Below, in pieces: positions 9,801-17,777 of a stretch of 64,000 nt of DNA. The DNA is from Streptomyces sp. S4.7. Lineage in GTDB: Bacteria; Actinomycetota; Actinomycetes; Streptomycetales; Streptomycetaceae. Made by a program: the position numbers and the translations under genes. The notes below the pieces were generated by a model that did no database searches, had not been told where the DNA came from, and saw only the letters and a list, made by a program, of their open reading frames with translations. The number at the start of each line of letters is the position of its first letter. Position 1 is the stretch's first letter. The stretch is taken from contig NZ_CP048397.1 of the NCBI RefSeq assembly GCF_010384365.1, forward strand, positions 5,828,001 through 5,892,000, written 5' to 3'.

Positions 9801-11098
9801 TGATGCTGGGCAAGACCGTCCCGGCCGGCAGCAAGATCAAGCTCCAGAAGGACGCGGCCAACAACACCACCTACGCGATCGACTTCATCAACCTGGAGCA
9901 GGTCGCGCCGACCGCCAACCCGGACCCCGCCACCTACACGGTCCCGGCCGGGTTCACCCACCAGGACGTGCAGAACGCCCTTGACCGGGTCCGGATGGAC
10001 AGCACCGGCACCCTGAAGGGCGTCTACCTGCCCGCCGGTGACTACCAGACGGCCAGCAAGTTCCAGGTGTACGGCAAGCCCGTGCAGGTGATCGGGGCCG
10101 GTCCCTGGTACACCAAGTTCCACGCCCCGTCGACGCAGGACAACACCGACATCGGCTTCCGGGCCGAGGCCGCAGCCGCGGGTTCGTCGTTCAAGAACTT
10201 CGCGTACTTCGGCAACTACACCTCGCGCATCGACGGTCCGGGCAAGGTGTTCGACTTCTCCAACGTGCGCGACATCGAGATCGACAACATCTGGAACGAG
10301 CACATGGTGTGCCTCTACTGGGGCGCGAACACCGACGACATGACCATCAAGAACTCCCGTATCCGCAACATGTTCGCCGACGGCATCAACATGACCAACG
10401 GCAGCACCGGCAACCTCGTGACCAACAACGAGGCGCGGGCCACGGGAGACGACAGCTTCGCGCTGTTCTCGGCGATCGACGCCGGCGGCGCGGACATGAA
10501 GGACAACGTCTACGAGAACCTGACGTCGATCCTGACCTGGCGCGCGGCGGGTGTGGCCGTCTACGGAGGCTTCAACAACACCTTCCGCAACATCCATATC
10601 GCGGACACGCTCGTGTACTCGGGCATCACGGTCAGCTCGCTGGACTTCGGCTACCCGATGAACGGCTTCGGGACCGAGCCCACGACGATCGAGAACGTGT
10701 CGATCGTGAGAGCCGGCGGCCACTTCTGGGGCGCGCAGACGTTCCCCGGTATCTGGCTGTTCTCCGCGTCCAAGGTGTTCCAGGGCATCCGCATCAACAA
10801 CGTGGACATCGTCGACCCGACGTACAGCGGGGTCATGTTCCAGACCAACTACGTAGGAGGACAGCCACAGTTCCCGATCAAGGACACCATCCTCAGCGAC
10901 ATCTCGATCACCGGTGCGAAGAAGAGCGGTGACGCCTACGATGCCAAGTCGGGCTTCGGGCTGTGGGCGAACGAGCTGCCGGAGGCGGGGCAGGGTCCCG
11001 CGGTCGCTGAGGTCACCTTCAACGGTCTCAGGATGAGCGGCAACGCATTGGACGTGAAGAACACCACGCCCAACTTCAAGATCCATATCAACCCGTAG
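6809..11098 (+). pseudogene. Large secreted GH87-like alpha-glucanase with discoidin, FN3 and CARDB modules; in-frame TGA at 6965-6967
   Basis: Starting at ATG 6809 (GGGGA 5 bp upstream) the product would be 1,429 codons: signal peptide (MRSHRWRWRAISAALTTS... to about ASAADGPN, residue 35), discoidin/F5-8C domain 1 (about 36-175), discoidin 2 (175-310), two near-identical FN3 repeats (about 313-405 and 406-498), discoidin 3 (500-642), two CARDB domains (645-755, 757-873), a carbohydrate-binding-like domain (875-1035) and a C-terminal right-handed beta-helix with the GDD motif of GH87-type enzymes (Asp1214, Asp1215). GH87 enzymes cut alpha-1,3-glucan or nigeran outside the cell. Codon 53 is TGA, inside discoidin 1; the same frame then runs 1,377 codons without another stop. 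Restart at ATG 6974 would lose the signal peptide. This looks like a recent nonsense lesion or a base-call error. Family assignment beyond 'beta-helix glycosidase' is moderately sure. Confidence 0.65.
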
Positions 11099-11116
11099 CG
11101 GCAGGGCGCGCCGCTG

Positions 11117-11148
11117 TGGTGCCGACCGGGACCTCTCGGGCGGCACCA
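11117..11148 (+). terminator. Hairpin after the large secreted enzyme
   Basis: TGGTGCCG (11117-11124) pairs with CGGCACCA (11141-11148), and the stem can extend through the CCGGG/CTCGGG loop sequence. It begins 18 bp after the stop codon. There is no T tract, as is usual for Streptomyces terminators. Confidence 0.55.
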
Positions 11149-11176
11149 TGGCTGTGCAGGCTCTTTACGCTCGGAA

Positions 11177-11210
11177 GCAAGTAGCTTGCATTATTTGCGC
11201 TAGTCTTGCG
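11177..11210. promoter_or_regulatory. Operator-like cluster overlapping the lacI-type start region
   Basis: GCAAG-TAG-CTTGC (11177-11189) is a perfect inverted repeat. It is followed by TTTGCG-N5-CTTGCG (11194-11210), ending 3 bp before the chosen ATG at 11214. CTTGC-type inverted and direct repeats are known operators of LacI-family maltose regulators in Streptomyces, so this is a strong candidate for autoregulation. The site occupies the position where a ribosome site would be, so the mRNA may be leaderless. Confidence 0.5.
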
Positions 11211-11213
11211 TGT

Positions 11214-12221
11214 ATGACGCGACGACTTGCTCAGGTGGCTAAGAAGGTTGGGGTCAGCGAGGCCACGGTCAGCCGGGTGCTCAACGGCAAGCCGGGAGTT
11301 TCCCAGGCCACCCGGCAGTCCGTGCTGACGGCACTGGACGTGCTCGGGTACGAGCGGCCGACACAGCTGCGCGGTGAGCGCGCCAGGCTGGTCGGCCTCG
11401 TCCTGCCCGAACTCCAGAACCCGATCTTCCCCGCCTTCGCCGAGGTGATCGGCGGCGCGCTGGCGCAGCAGGGGCTGACCCCCGTCCTGTGCACACAGAC
11501 CAAGGGCGGCGTCTCCGAGGCGGACTACGTCGAACTGCTGCTCCAGCAGCAGGTGTCCGGAGTCGTCTTCGCCGGCGGGCTCTTCGCCCAGGCCGACGCG
11601 CCCCACGAGCACTACCGCCAGCTCCACGAGCGCCGGATCCCGGTCGTGCTCATCAACGCGCCCATAGAGAACCTCGACTTCCCCACCATCTCCTGCGACG
11701 ACGCCGTCGCCGTCGAGCAGGCGTGGCGGCATCTGGCGTCGCTCGGCCACGAGCGCATCGGCCTCGTCCTCGGCCCGGCCGACCACGTACCGTCACGGCG
11801 CAAGCTGGCCGCCGCCCTGGCGATCGTGAAGGCGGCGGGGGAGTCCCTGCCCGACGAGTACATCGAGCGGTCGATGTTCTCCCTGGAGGGCGGCCAGGCC
11901 GCCGCCGCGCGGCTGCTGGACCGCGGTGTCACCGGCATCATCTGCGCGAGCGACCCGCTGGCGCTGGGCGCCGTACGGGCGGCCCGCCGGCGCGGTCTGG
12001 ACGTCCCCGGCGAGGTCTCCGTCGTCGGGTACGACGACTCCGCCTTCATGAACTGCACCGAGCCCCCGCTGACCACCGTCCGCCAGCCGATCGAGGCCAT
12101 GGGCCGGGCGGCGGTGGAGCTGCTGTGCGCGCAGATCCAGGGCGGCGCCGTGCCGCCGGGTGAGCTGCTGTTCGAGCCGGAGCTGGTCGTACGCGGCTCC
12201 ACGGCGCAGTCGCCGCGGTAG
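11214..12221 (+). CDS. LacI-family transcriptional regulator of the alpha-glucan locus
   Basis: ATG 11214 is chosen because MTRRLAQVAKKVGVSEATVSRVLNGKPGVS gives the standard LacI HTH right at the N-terminus; an ATG at 11148 in the same frame would add 22 unrelated residues. The 335-residue protein has the HTH (about 1-25), hinge helix, and a periplasmic-binding-protein-like sensor domain (GLVLPELQNPIFPAFAEVIGG; GYDDSAFMNCTEPPLTTVRQP). The family represses sugar uptake and glycosidase genes until a sugar binds. Placement between the secreted enzyme and the importer makes it the likely local regulator, with an oligosaccharide from alpha-glucan the likely inducer (inference). Confidence 0.92.
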   Translation: MTRRLAQVAKKVGVSEATVSRVLNGKPGVSQATRQSVLTALDVLGYERPTQLRGERARLVGLVLPELQNPIFPAFAEVIGGALAQQGLTPVLCTQTKGGVSEADYVELLLQQQVSGVVFAGGLFAQADAPHEHYRQLHERRIPVVLINAPIENLDFPTISCDDAVAVEQAWRHLASLGHERIGLVLGPADHVPSRRKLAAALAIVKAAGESLPDEYIERSMFSLEGGQAAAARLLDRGVTGIICASDPLALGAVRAARRRGLDVPGEVSVVGYDDSAFMNCTEPPLTTVRQPIEAMGRAAVELLCAQIQGGAVPPGELLFEPELVVRGSTAQSPR

Positions 12222-12251
12222 GCCGCCCGACCTGCTCACGCAAGCCCCTTC

Positions 12252-12273
12252 CAGGGCCCCCTCGGGGGCCCTG
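12252..12273 (+). terminator. Hairpin after the lacI-type gene
   Basis: CAGGGCCCC and GGGGCCCTG form a 9-10 bp GC stem with a very short loop, 30 bp after the stop codon. Confidence 0.6.
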
Positions 12274-12480
12274 TGGCGCTCCCGGGGGTCCTGTCTGACA
12301 AATCCCGCCCTGTCCAACTCCGGCTCCCGGGGCGGCCCGTGGCCGATGCGGAGGACTGTCAAACTTTTACGAAAACAGCGCGAGATATTGCGGTCCCCTG
12401 TCGGCGGTGGTTGAGTGTGCCGCGCCCCGGCAGAGTTTCAGCCGTGGGCCTTCCACGCTCATGCCCGAAGGGGACCACCG

Positions 12481-13902
12481 ATGAGAAGTGCTGGGTTCCG
12501 CCGTATTCGCCGTACCGACCGCACCGCCGCGGCCGCCATTGTCACCGTGCTCGCCCTGACTCTCGCCGCCTGCGGCACGAGCAGCAGCAGTAGCGACGAC
12601 GACGGCGACTCCGGCGGCGGGTCGTCCGACCCGTCAGCGCCGTTGGACCCGAAGGCCAAGGTGACACTCTCGATCGACTGTATGCCGCCGGCCGCGAAGG
12701 CCGCGGAGCTGAAGGAGTGGAACGAGGACGTCAAGGAGTTCAACAAGACGTACCCGAACGTCAAGATCAACGGGAAGTCCACGCCCGGCCAGTGCCTGGA
12801 GCCGCCGCGCTTCACCGCGATGCTCAAGGCGAAGTCCCAGCCCGACGTGTACTACACGTACTTCACCGACCTCCAGCAGGTGCTGGACAACGACGGGGCC
12901 GAGGACATCTCGGCGTACGTCAACGACGAGTCCGTGCCCGCGCTGAAGGACATCGACCCCAACGTCCTGGACGTGCTGAAGCAGGACGGCAAGCTCTACG
13001 GCCTGCCGACCAGCAACTACACCATGGGTCTGCTGATCAACCGCAAGCTCTTCGAGGAGGCGGGACTGGACCCCAACTCGCCCCCCACCACGTGGGAAGA
13101 GGTCCGTACGGCCTCGAAGAAGATCGCCGGCATCGGCGGCGGCGTCTCCGGCTTCGGTGAGTACAGCGCCGGCAACAACGGCGGCTGGCACTTCACCGCG
13201 TCGATCTACGGTCTCGGCGGCGAGGTCGTCGACTCCACCGGCAAGAAGGCCGCGTTCAACACCGACCTGGGCAAGCAGGTCCTGCAGAACCTCCACACCA
13301 TGCGGTGGGAGGACGACAGCATGGGCAAGACCCAGCTGCTCAAGTGGGGCGACCTGCAGAAGCAGATAGCCACCGACAAGCTGGGCATGTTCCTCGCCGC
13401 GCCCGACGACATCACGTACATGGTCCAGCAGCTCGGCGCCAAGTACGAGAACTTCGGCATGGGCCCGATCCCCGGCGCCGAGGCGACCCTCTTCGGCGGA
13501 AACAACTACATGATCAAGAAGGGCAGTTCGCCCGACAAGATCAAGGCCGCCGTCGCCTGGCAGAACTTCAAGTTCCTCACCCCCGGCAAGGGCCAGTTCC
13601 AGTGGGACCGCAGCAAGGCCGACAAGCTCCCCGTCGGACTGCCGCAGCCGAACTTCTGGCTCGGTGACTCCAAGGCCAAGGACGACGCGCTGCGCAGCGA
13701 GCACGCCACCATGCCCGTCGAGAACTTCAAGCCCTTCATGGACAACCCGGTCAAGGGCAAGGCCGAGCCGCCGAAGGCGCAGGAGATCTACAAGATCCTC
13801 GACGTCGCGATGTCCGGCGTGCTGACCAACAAGGACGCGGACCTCGACAAGCTCCTGTCGACCGCCGAGAAGCAGGTCAACCAAGTCCTGGCGACTCAGT
13901 AA
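12481..13902 (+). CDS. Sugar ABC transporter substrate-binding lipoprotein
   Basis: ATG 12481 is chosen for the AAGGGGA ribosome site about 8 bp upstream and because it begins a lipoprotein signal (MRSAGFRRIR..., lipobox LAAC with Cys31). The Ser/Asp/Gly-rich linker after the Cys is a typical tether. The mature part is a family-1 (MalE/UgpB-like) solute-binding protein: NKTYPNVKINGKSTP, NDGAEDISAYVND, LYGLPTSNYTMGLLINRKLFEEAGLDPNSPPTTWEEV. It sits before MalF/MalG-type permeases and a GH13 glucosidase and downstream of a LacI regulator, so it probably delivers gluco-oligosaccharides released by the secreted enzymes. The exact sugar cannot be read from sequence. Confidence 0.93.
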   Translation: MRSAGFRRIRRTDRTAAAAIVTVLALTLAACGTSSSSSDDDGDSGGGSSDPSAPLDPKAKVTLSIDCMPPAAKAAELKEWNEDVKEFNKTYPNVKINGKSTPGQCLEPPRFTAMLKAKSQPDVYYTYFTDLQQVLDNDGAEDISAYVNDESVPALKDIDPNVLDVLKQDGKLYGLPTSNYTMGLLINRKLFEEAGLDPNSPPTTWEEVRTASKKIAGIGGGVSGFGEYSAGNNGGWHFTASIYGLGGEVVDSTGKKAAFNTDLGKQVLQNLHTMRWEDDSMGKTQLLKWGDLQKQIATDKLGMFLAAPDDITYMVQQLGAKYENFGMGPIPGAEATLFGGNNYMIKKGSSPDKIKAAVAWQNFKFLTPGKGQFQWDRSKADKLPVGLPQPNFWLGDSKAKDDALRSEHATMPVENFKPFMDNPVKGKAEPPKAQEIYKILDVAMSGVLTNKDADLDKLLSTAEKQVNQVLATQ

Positions 13903-13908
13903 CGGACG

Positions 13909-13942
13909 GGCGGGACCGGGTCACGCGGACCCGGTCCCCGCC
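13909..13942 (+). terminator. Intercistronic hairpin between binding protein and permeases
   Basis: GGCGGGACCGGGTC (13909-13922) pairs with GACCCGGTCCCCGCC (13928-13942) with one bulge and a 5 nt loop. A stable hairpin after the binding-protein gene is common in sugar ABC operons, where it stabilises the upstream message or partly stops transcription so that binding protein outnumbers permease. Confidence 0.6.
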
Positions 13943-13987
13943 AGTCGGCGAGTGAACGAGTCTGCGCACCGGCACCGAGGAGAGACC

Positions 13988-14947
13988 ATGTCGGCCCCCA
14001 CCCTGTCCAAGAGCAAGGCGGCCCCGCCGGGCCACGGACGCCCCGGCTCCCGCCGGACGGACTTCGCCCGCGAGGAGTTCGTACGGTCCGTGCGCCGCAA
14101 TCTCTCGGCGCACGGGTTCCTGATCGGAGCCGTACTCTGCTTCTCCTTCTTCTCCTGGTATCCGATGGTCAGGGAATTCATCCTGGCCTTCCAGAAGAAC
14201 GAGAACGGGAAGACCACCTGGGCCGGCTGGTCCAACCTCACCTACATCTTCAACGACCCGGCCTTCTGGCAGGCGTGGCGCAACACCCTGCTCTTCACCG
14301 GTCTCGCCCTGCTGCTGGGATTCGTCGTCCCGTTCCTCGTCGCCGTCGTACTCAACGAGTTCCGGCACGGCCAGGGATATCTGCGGCTGCTCGTCTATCT
14401 CCCGGTGATGCTCCCGCCGGTCGCCTCCGTGCTGCTGTTCAAGTACTTCTACGACCCCGGATACGGCCTGTTCAACCGCATCCTGGAGACCTTCGGACTA
14501 CCCGCCCAGCAGTGGCTCCAGGACACCGACACGGCCATGCTCTCCGTGGTCATCGCGGCGACCTGGATGAGCATGGGCGGCGCCACCCTGATCTATCTCG
14601 CCGCGCTCCAGTCGATTCCCGGTGAGCTGTACGAGGCGGCCGAACTCGACGGCGCGGGAATCCTCCGCAAGATCTGGCACGTCACCATCCCGCAGACCAA
14701 GCTCATTCTCTCGCTGATGCTGCTCATGCAGATCATCGCGACGATGCAGGTGTTCACCGAACCGTTCCTGCTCACCAACGGGGCGGGACCGGAGGGGTCG
14801 ACGACGACGGTCGTCTACCTCATCTACCAGTACGCGTTCAACTTCAACAACTACGGCAGTGCGGCGGCGCTCGGACTCGTCCTGCTCGTACTCCTCGCGG
14901 GATTCTCCGCGGTGTACGTACGACTCAGCCGCGGCAACGAAGACTAG
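13988..14947 (+). CDS. Sugar ABC transporter permease, MalF type
   Basis: ATG 13988 follows GAGGAGAG at a good distance; a GTG at 13952 would extend the protein by 12 residues with no ribosome site. The 319-residue protein has six predicted membrane segments and the EAA loop characteristic of binding-protein-dependent permeases (EAAELDGAGILRKIWHVTIPQTK), where it contacts the ATPase. It pairs with the next gene to form the membrane channel. No ATPase gene is present in the locus; in Streptomyces such importers commonly use the shared ATPase MsiK. Confidence 0.93.
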   Translation: MSAPTLSKSKAAPPGHGRPGSRRTDFAREEFVRSVRRNLSAHGFLIGAVLCFSFFSWYPMVREFILAFQKNENGKTTWAGWSNLTYIFNDPAFWQAWRNTLLFTGLALLLGFVVPFLVAVVLNEFRHGQGYLRLLVYLPVMLPPVASVLLFKYFYDPGYGLFNRILETFGLPAQQWLQDTDTAMLSVVIAATWMSMGGATLIYLAALQSIPGELYEAAELDGAGILRKIWHVTIPQTKLILSLMLLMQIIATMQVFTEPFLLTNGAGPEGSTTTVVYLIYQYAFNFNNYGSAAALGLVLLVLLAGFSAVYVRLSRGNED

Positions 14948-14962
14948 GAGGGGAGAGAAGGC

Positions 14963-15892
14963 ATGACAGCGAACACCCTCATACCCCCGCGCAAGCGGGC
15001 CGCCGCCGTCGAGGTCGCCCGCCCGCGGACCCTGATCTCACCCGCCCAACTGGGCAGATCCCGTGGCAGAGCGGTCTACTGGATCGTCTTCGCCCTGGTG
15101 GTCCTCCTCTTCACCCTCGTCTTCCTCGGACCGCTCTACTGGATGGTCACCGGCGGTCTCAAGACCACCCAGGAAGTCGTGCAGAGCCCGCCGACGGCCT
15201 TCCCCACCTCCGTGCACCCGGAGAACTACGAGCAGGCGTGGAAGGTGATGGACCTGGCCAAGCTGCTCTTCAACACCCTCTACTACGCGTTCGGCGCGCT
15301 CGCCTTCCAGCTGATCTTCGACGTGGCCGCCGCCTACTCCCTCTCCAAGCTCCGGCCGATCTTCGGCAAGGCCATCCTCGGCATGATGCTGATGACGCTC
15401 ATGATCCCGGCGACCGTCCTCGTCGTACCCCAGTACCTGACGGTGCTCGACGTACCCATCGTCGAACGCAACCTCCTCAACTCGCCCTGGGTGATCTGGC
15501 TGCCGTCCGTGACCAACGCCTTCAACATCTTCCTGCTCAAGAGATTCTTCGACTCGATACCGAGGGAACTGCTGGACGCCGCGGCCATCGACGGGGCCTC
15601 GGCGATGCGCACCCTGAGATCCGTGGTGCTGCCGATCTCCCGGCCGATCCTCGGAGTCGTCTCGATCTTCGCGGTCGTGGGGGTCTGGAAGGACTTCCTC
15701 TGGCCGATGCTCACCCTGCCCGATCCGGGCAAACAGACCCTGAACGTGGGCATCTACTCGCTCGCGAGCGGAGTACCGGAGAACGTCCTGATCGCCGCGC
15801 TCACCATCGCGTCCGTCCCGACGCTGCTCATCTTCCTGCTCTTCCAGCGCAACATCATGAGCGGTCTGACCGCGGGCGGCCTCAAGGGCTGA
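14963..15892 (+). CDS. Sugar ABC transporter permease, MalG type
   Basis: This 309-residue protein starts at ATG 14963 (GGAGGGGAGAG upstream), 15 bp after the first permease. It has six predicted membrane helices after a cytoplasmic N-terminal tail and an EAA loop (LLDAAAIDGASAMRTLRSVVLPISRP). It is the second half of the heterodimeric channel. Confidence 0.93.
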   Translation: MTANTLIPPRKRAAAVEVARPRTLISPAQLGRSRGRAVYWIVFALVVLLFTLVFLGPLYWMVTGGLKTTQEVVQSPPTAFPTSVHPENYEQAWKVMDLAKLLFNTLYYAFGALAFQLIFDVAAAYSLSKLRPIFGKAILGMMLMTLMIPATVLVVPQYLTVLDVPIVERNLLNSPWVIWLPSVTNAFNIFLLKRFFDSIPRELLDAAAIDGASAMRTLRSVVLPISRPILGVVSIFAVVGVWKDFLWPMLTLPDPGKQTLNVGIYSLASGVPENVLIAALTIASVPTLLIFLLFQRNIMSGLTAGGLKG

Positions 15893-16012
15893 TCGTCCTC
15901 TCCGCTCCGTCCGACCCACTCCCCACCAGCGCTCCGCCGCCCGCCCTCTCGTCCAGCGCCCCGTTGTCCGGGGGCCGGCGGCGGAGTCCCACCTGCCCGA
16001 AAGGACCGTCAC

Positions 16013-17653
16013 GTGGCAGCCATCCAGCCGGCCGAGGCCACCGTCGAATGGTGGCGCGACGCCGCCATCTACCAGGTCTATGTACGCAGCTTCGCCGACG
16101 GCGACGGCGACGGCACCGGAGATCTCGCCGGCGTGCGGTCCAGGCTGCCGTATCTCGTGGAACTGGGCGTGGACGCACTTTGGTTCACCCCCTGGTACCT
16201 CTCACCGCTCGCCGACGGCGGCTACGACGTGGCCGACTACCGGACCATCGACCCGGCCTTCGGCACCCTCGCCGAGGCGGAGAAGCTGATCGCCGAGGCC
16301 CGCGAGCTGGGGATCCGCACGATCGTCGACATCGTGCCCAACCATGTCTCCGACCAGCACGTCTGGTTCAAGGCGGCCCTGGCGGCCGGACCCGGCAGCC
16401 CCGAGCGCGAGCTGTTCCACTTCCGCCAGGGGCGCGGGGAGAGCGGTGAACTGCCCCCGAACAACTGGGTGTCCGAGTTCGGCGGCGTCCCCTGGACCCG
16501 GCTGGACGACGGTGACTGGTATCTGCATCTGTTCGCCACCGGTCAGCCCGACCTCAACTGGGCCCATCCGGCGGTCCGCCGGGAACACGAGGACGTGCTG
16601 CGCTTCTGGTTCGACCGGGGCGTGGCCGGTGTACGGATCGACTCGGCCGTCCTGCCCGCCAAGGACCCCGCCCTGCCCGACTTCACACCCGGCAACGACC
16701 CCCACCCCTTCGTGGACCGCGACGAACTCCACGACATCTACCGTTCGTGGCGCGCCATCGCCGACGAGTACGAGGGCATCTTCGTCGGCGAGGTCTGGCT
16801 TCCCGACGCCGAGCGCTTCGCCCGCTATCTGCGCCCCGACGAACTGCACAGCGCCTTCAACCTCGGCTTCATGTCGTGCCCGTGGGACGCGGACCTGCTG
16901 CGGACAGCCGTCGACGACACACTCGCCGAGCACGCGCCGGTCGGTGCCCCCGCCACCTGGGTGCTCTCCAACCACGACGTCACCCGCACGGTGACCCGCT
17001 ACGGACGCGAGGACACCGGCTTCGACTTCGCGGCCAAGGCCTTCGGCACCCCGACGAACCTGGAGCTGGGTACGAGACGGGCGCGCGCCGCCGCGCTGCT
17101 CTCGCTGGCACTGCCCGGCGCCGTCTACGTCTATCAGGGCGAGGAGTTGGGCCTGCCCGAGGCGGACATCCCGCGCGACCGCATCGAGGACCCGATGCAC
17201 TTCCGCTCCGGCGGCACCGATCCCGGCCGCGACGGCTGCCGCGTACCGCTGCCCTGGCGGGCGGACGCGCCGTACGCCGGCTTCGGGGGGGACACCGAAC
17301 CGTGGCTTCCGCAGCCGGAGTCCTGGGCGAAGTACGCCGCGGACCTCCAGACGGACGACCCGCACTCGATGCTCAGCCTCTACCGGGAGGCCCTGCGGCT
17401 GCGCCGTACGGAGCCGGGATTCACCACGGGGGCGTCGGGGGAGCCGGGGGACGGATCCGAGGGGGCGCTGACCTGGCTGCCCTCCGGCCCCGGGGTGCTC
17501 TCCTTCACCCGCACCGACGGCCTGATCTGCGTCGTCAACCTCGCCGGGCCCCCCACGGAGCTGCCCGGCCACAGAAGCGTTCTGCTCACCAGCGGCCCCC
17601 TGGACGACGAGGGGAGGCTGCCGCAGGACACCGCGGCCTGGCTGCGGAGCTGA
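16013..17653 (+). CDS. GH13 alpha-glucosidase / oligo-1,6-glucosidase-like enzyme
   Basis: The GTG start at 16013 follows GAAAGGA. The 546-residue protein lacks a signal peptide, so it acts in the cytoplasm. It has the GH13 barrel with DALWFTPWYLSPLADGGYDVADYR (region I/V), catalytic nucleophile Asp210 in GVRIDSAV, acid/base Glu260 in FVGEVW and transition-state Asp322 in LSNHDVTR. The type resembles GH13 subfamilies of alpha-glucosidases that cut glucose from short alpha-linked oligosaccharides. It follows the importer genes in the same direction and would complete breakdown of imported gluco-oligosaccharides. Linkage preference (alpha-1,3, 1,4 or 1,6) is not certain. Confidence 0.9.
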   Translation: MAAIQPAEATVEWWRDAAIYQVYVRSFADGDGDGTGDLAGVRSRLPYLVELGVDALWFTPWYLSPLADGGYDVADYRTIDPAFGTLAEAEKLIAEARELGIRTIVDIVPNHVSDQHVWFKAALAAGPGSPERELFHFRQGRGESGELPPNNWVSEFGGVPWTRLDDGDWYLHLFATGQPDLNWAHPAVRREHEDVLRFWFDRGVAGVRIDSAVLPAKDPALPDFTPGNDPHPFVDRDELHDIYRSWRAIADEYEGIFVGEVWLPDAERFARYLRPDELHSAFNLGFMSCPWDADLLRTAVDDTLAEHAPVGAPATWVLSNHDVTRTVTRYGREDTGFDFAAKAFGTPTNLELGTRRARAAALLSLALPGAVYVYQGEELGLPEADIPRDRIEDPMHFRSGGTDPGRDGCRVPLPWRADAPYAGFGGDTEPWLPQPESWAKYAADLQTDDPHSMLSLYREALRLRRTEPGFTTGASGEPGDGSEGALTWLPSGPGVLSFTRTDGLICVVNLAGPPTELPGHRSVLLTSGPLDDEGRLPQDTAAWLRS

Positions 17654-17666
17654 CTCCGCGGCCGAA

Positions 17667-17724
17667 CCGTCCGCCCCGTACGCCCGACCGCGCGGAACCG
17701 CGGCCGGGGGCACGGGGCGGACGG
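17667..17724 (+). terminator. Long hairpin between the GH13 gene and the second secreted enzyme
   Basis: CCGTCCGCCCCGT (17667-17679) pairs perfectly over 13 bp with ACGGGGCGGACGG (17712-17724); the loop contains a second small GC hairpin. It probably ends the importer/glucosidase transcript, so the next gene may have its own promoter or depend on read-through. Confidence 0.6.
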
Positions 17725-17777
17725 GAGGCGTAGGCCCCCTGACATCCCTCCGCCCCACAGGAAGGTGCAGGACCCGC

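Noticed and set aside
6722..11149. Minus-strand open frame of about 1,475 codons opposite the secreted enzyme
   Set aside because: It is the complement of a long GC-biased gene with an intact domain series; its translation is Arg/Gly/Val/Asp-rich, has no recognisable domain and no ribosome site.
12634..13884. Minus-strand frame opposite the sugar-binding lipoprotein
   Set aside because: Low-complexity Leu/Val/Gly/Arg composition and no homology; the plus strand has a clear lipobox and binding-protein motifs.
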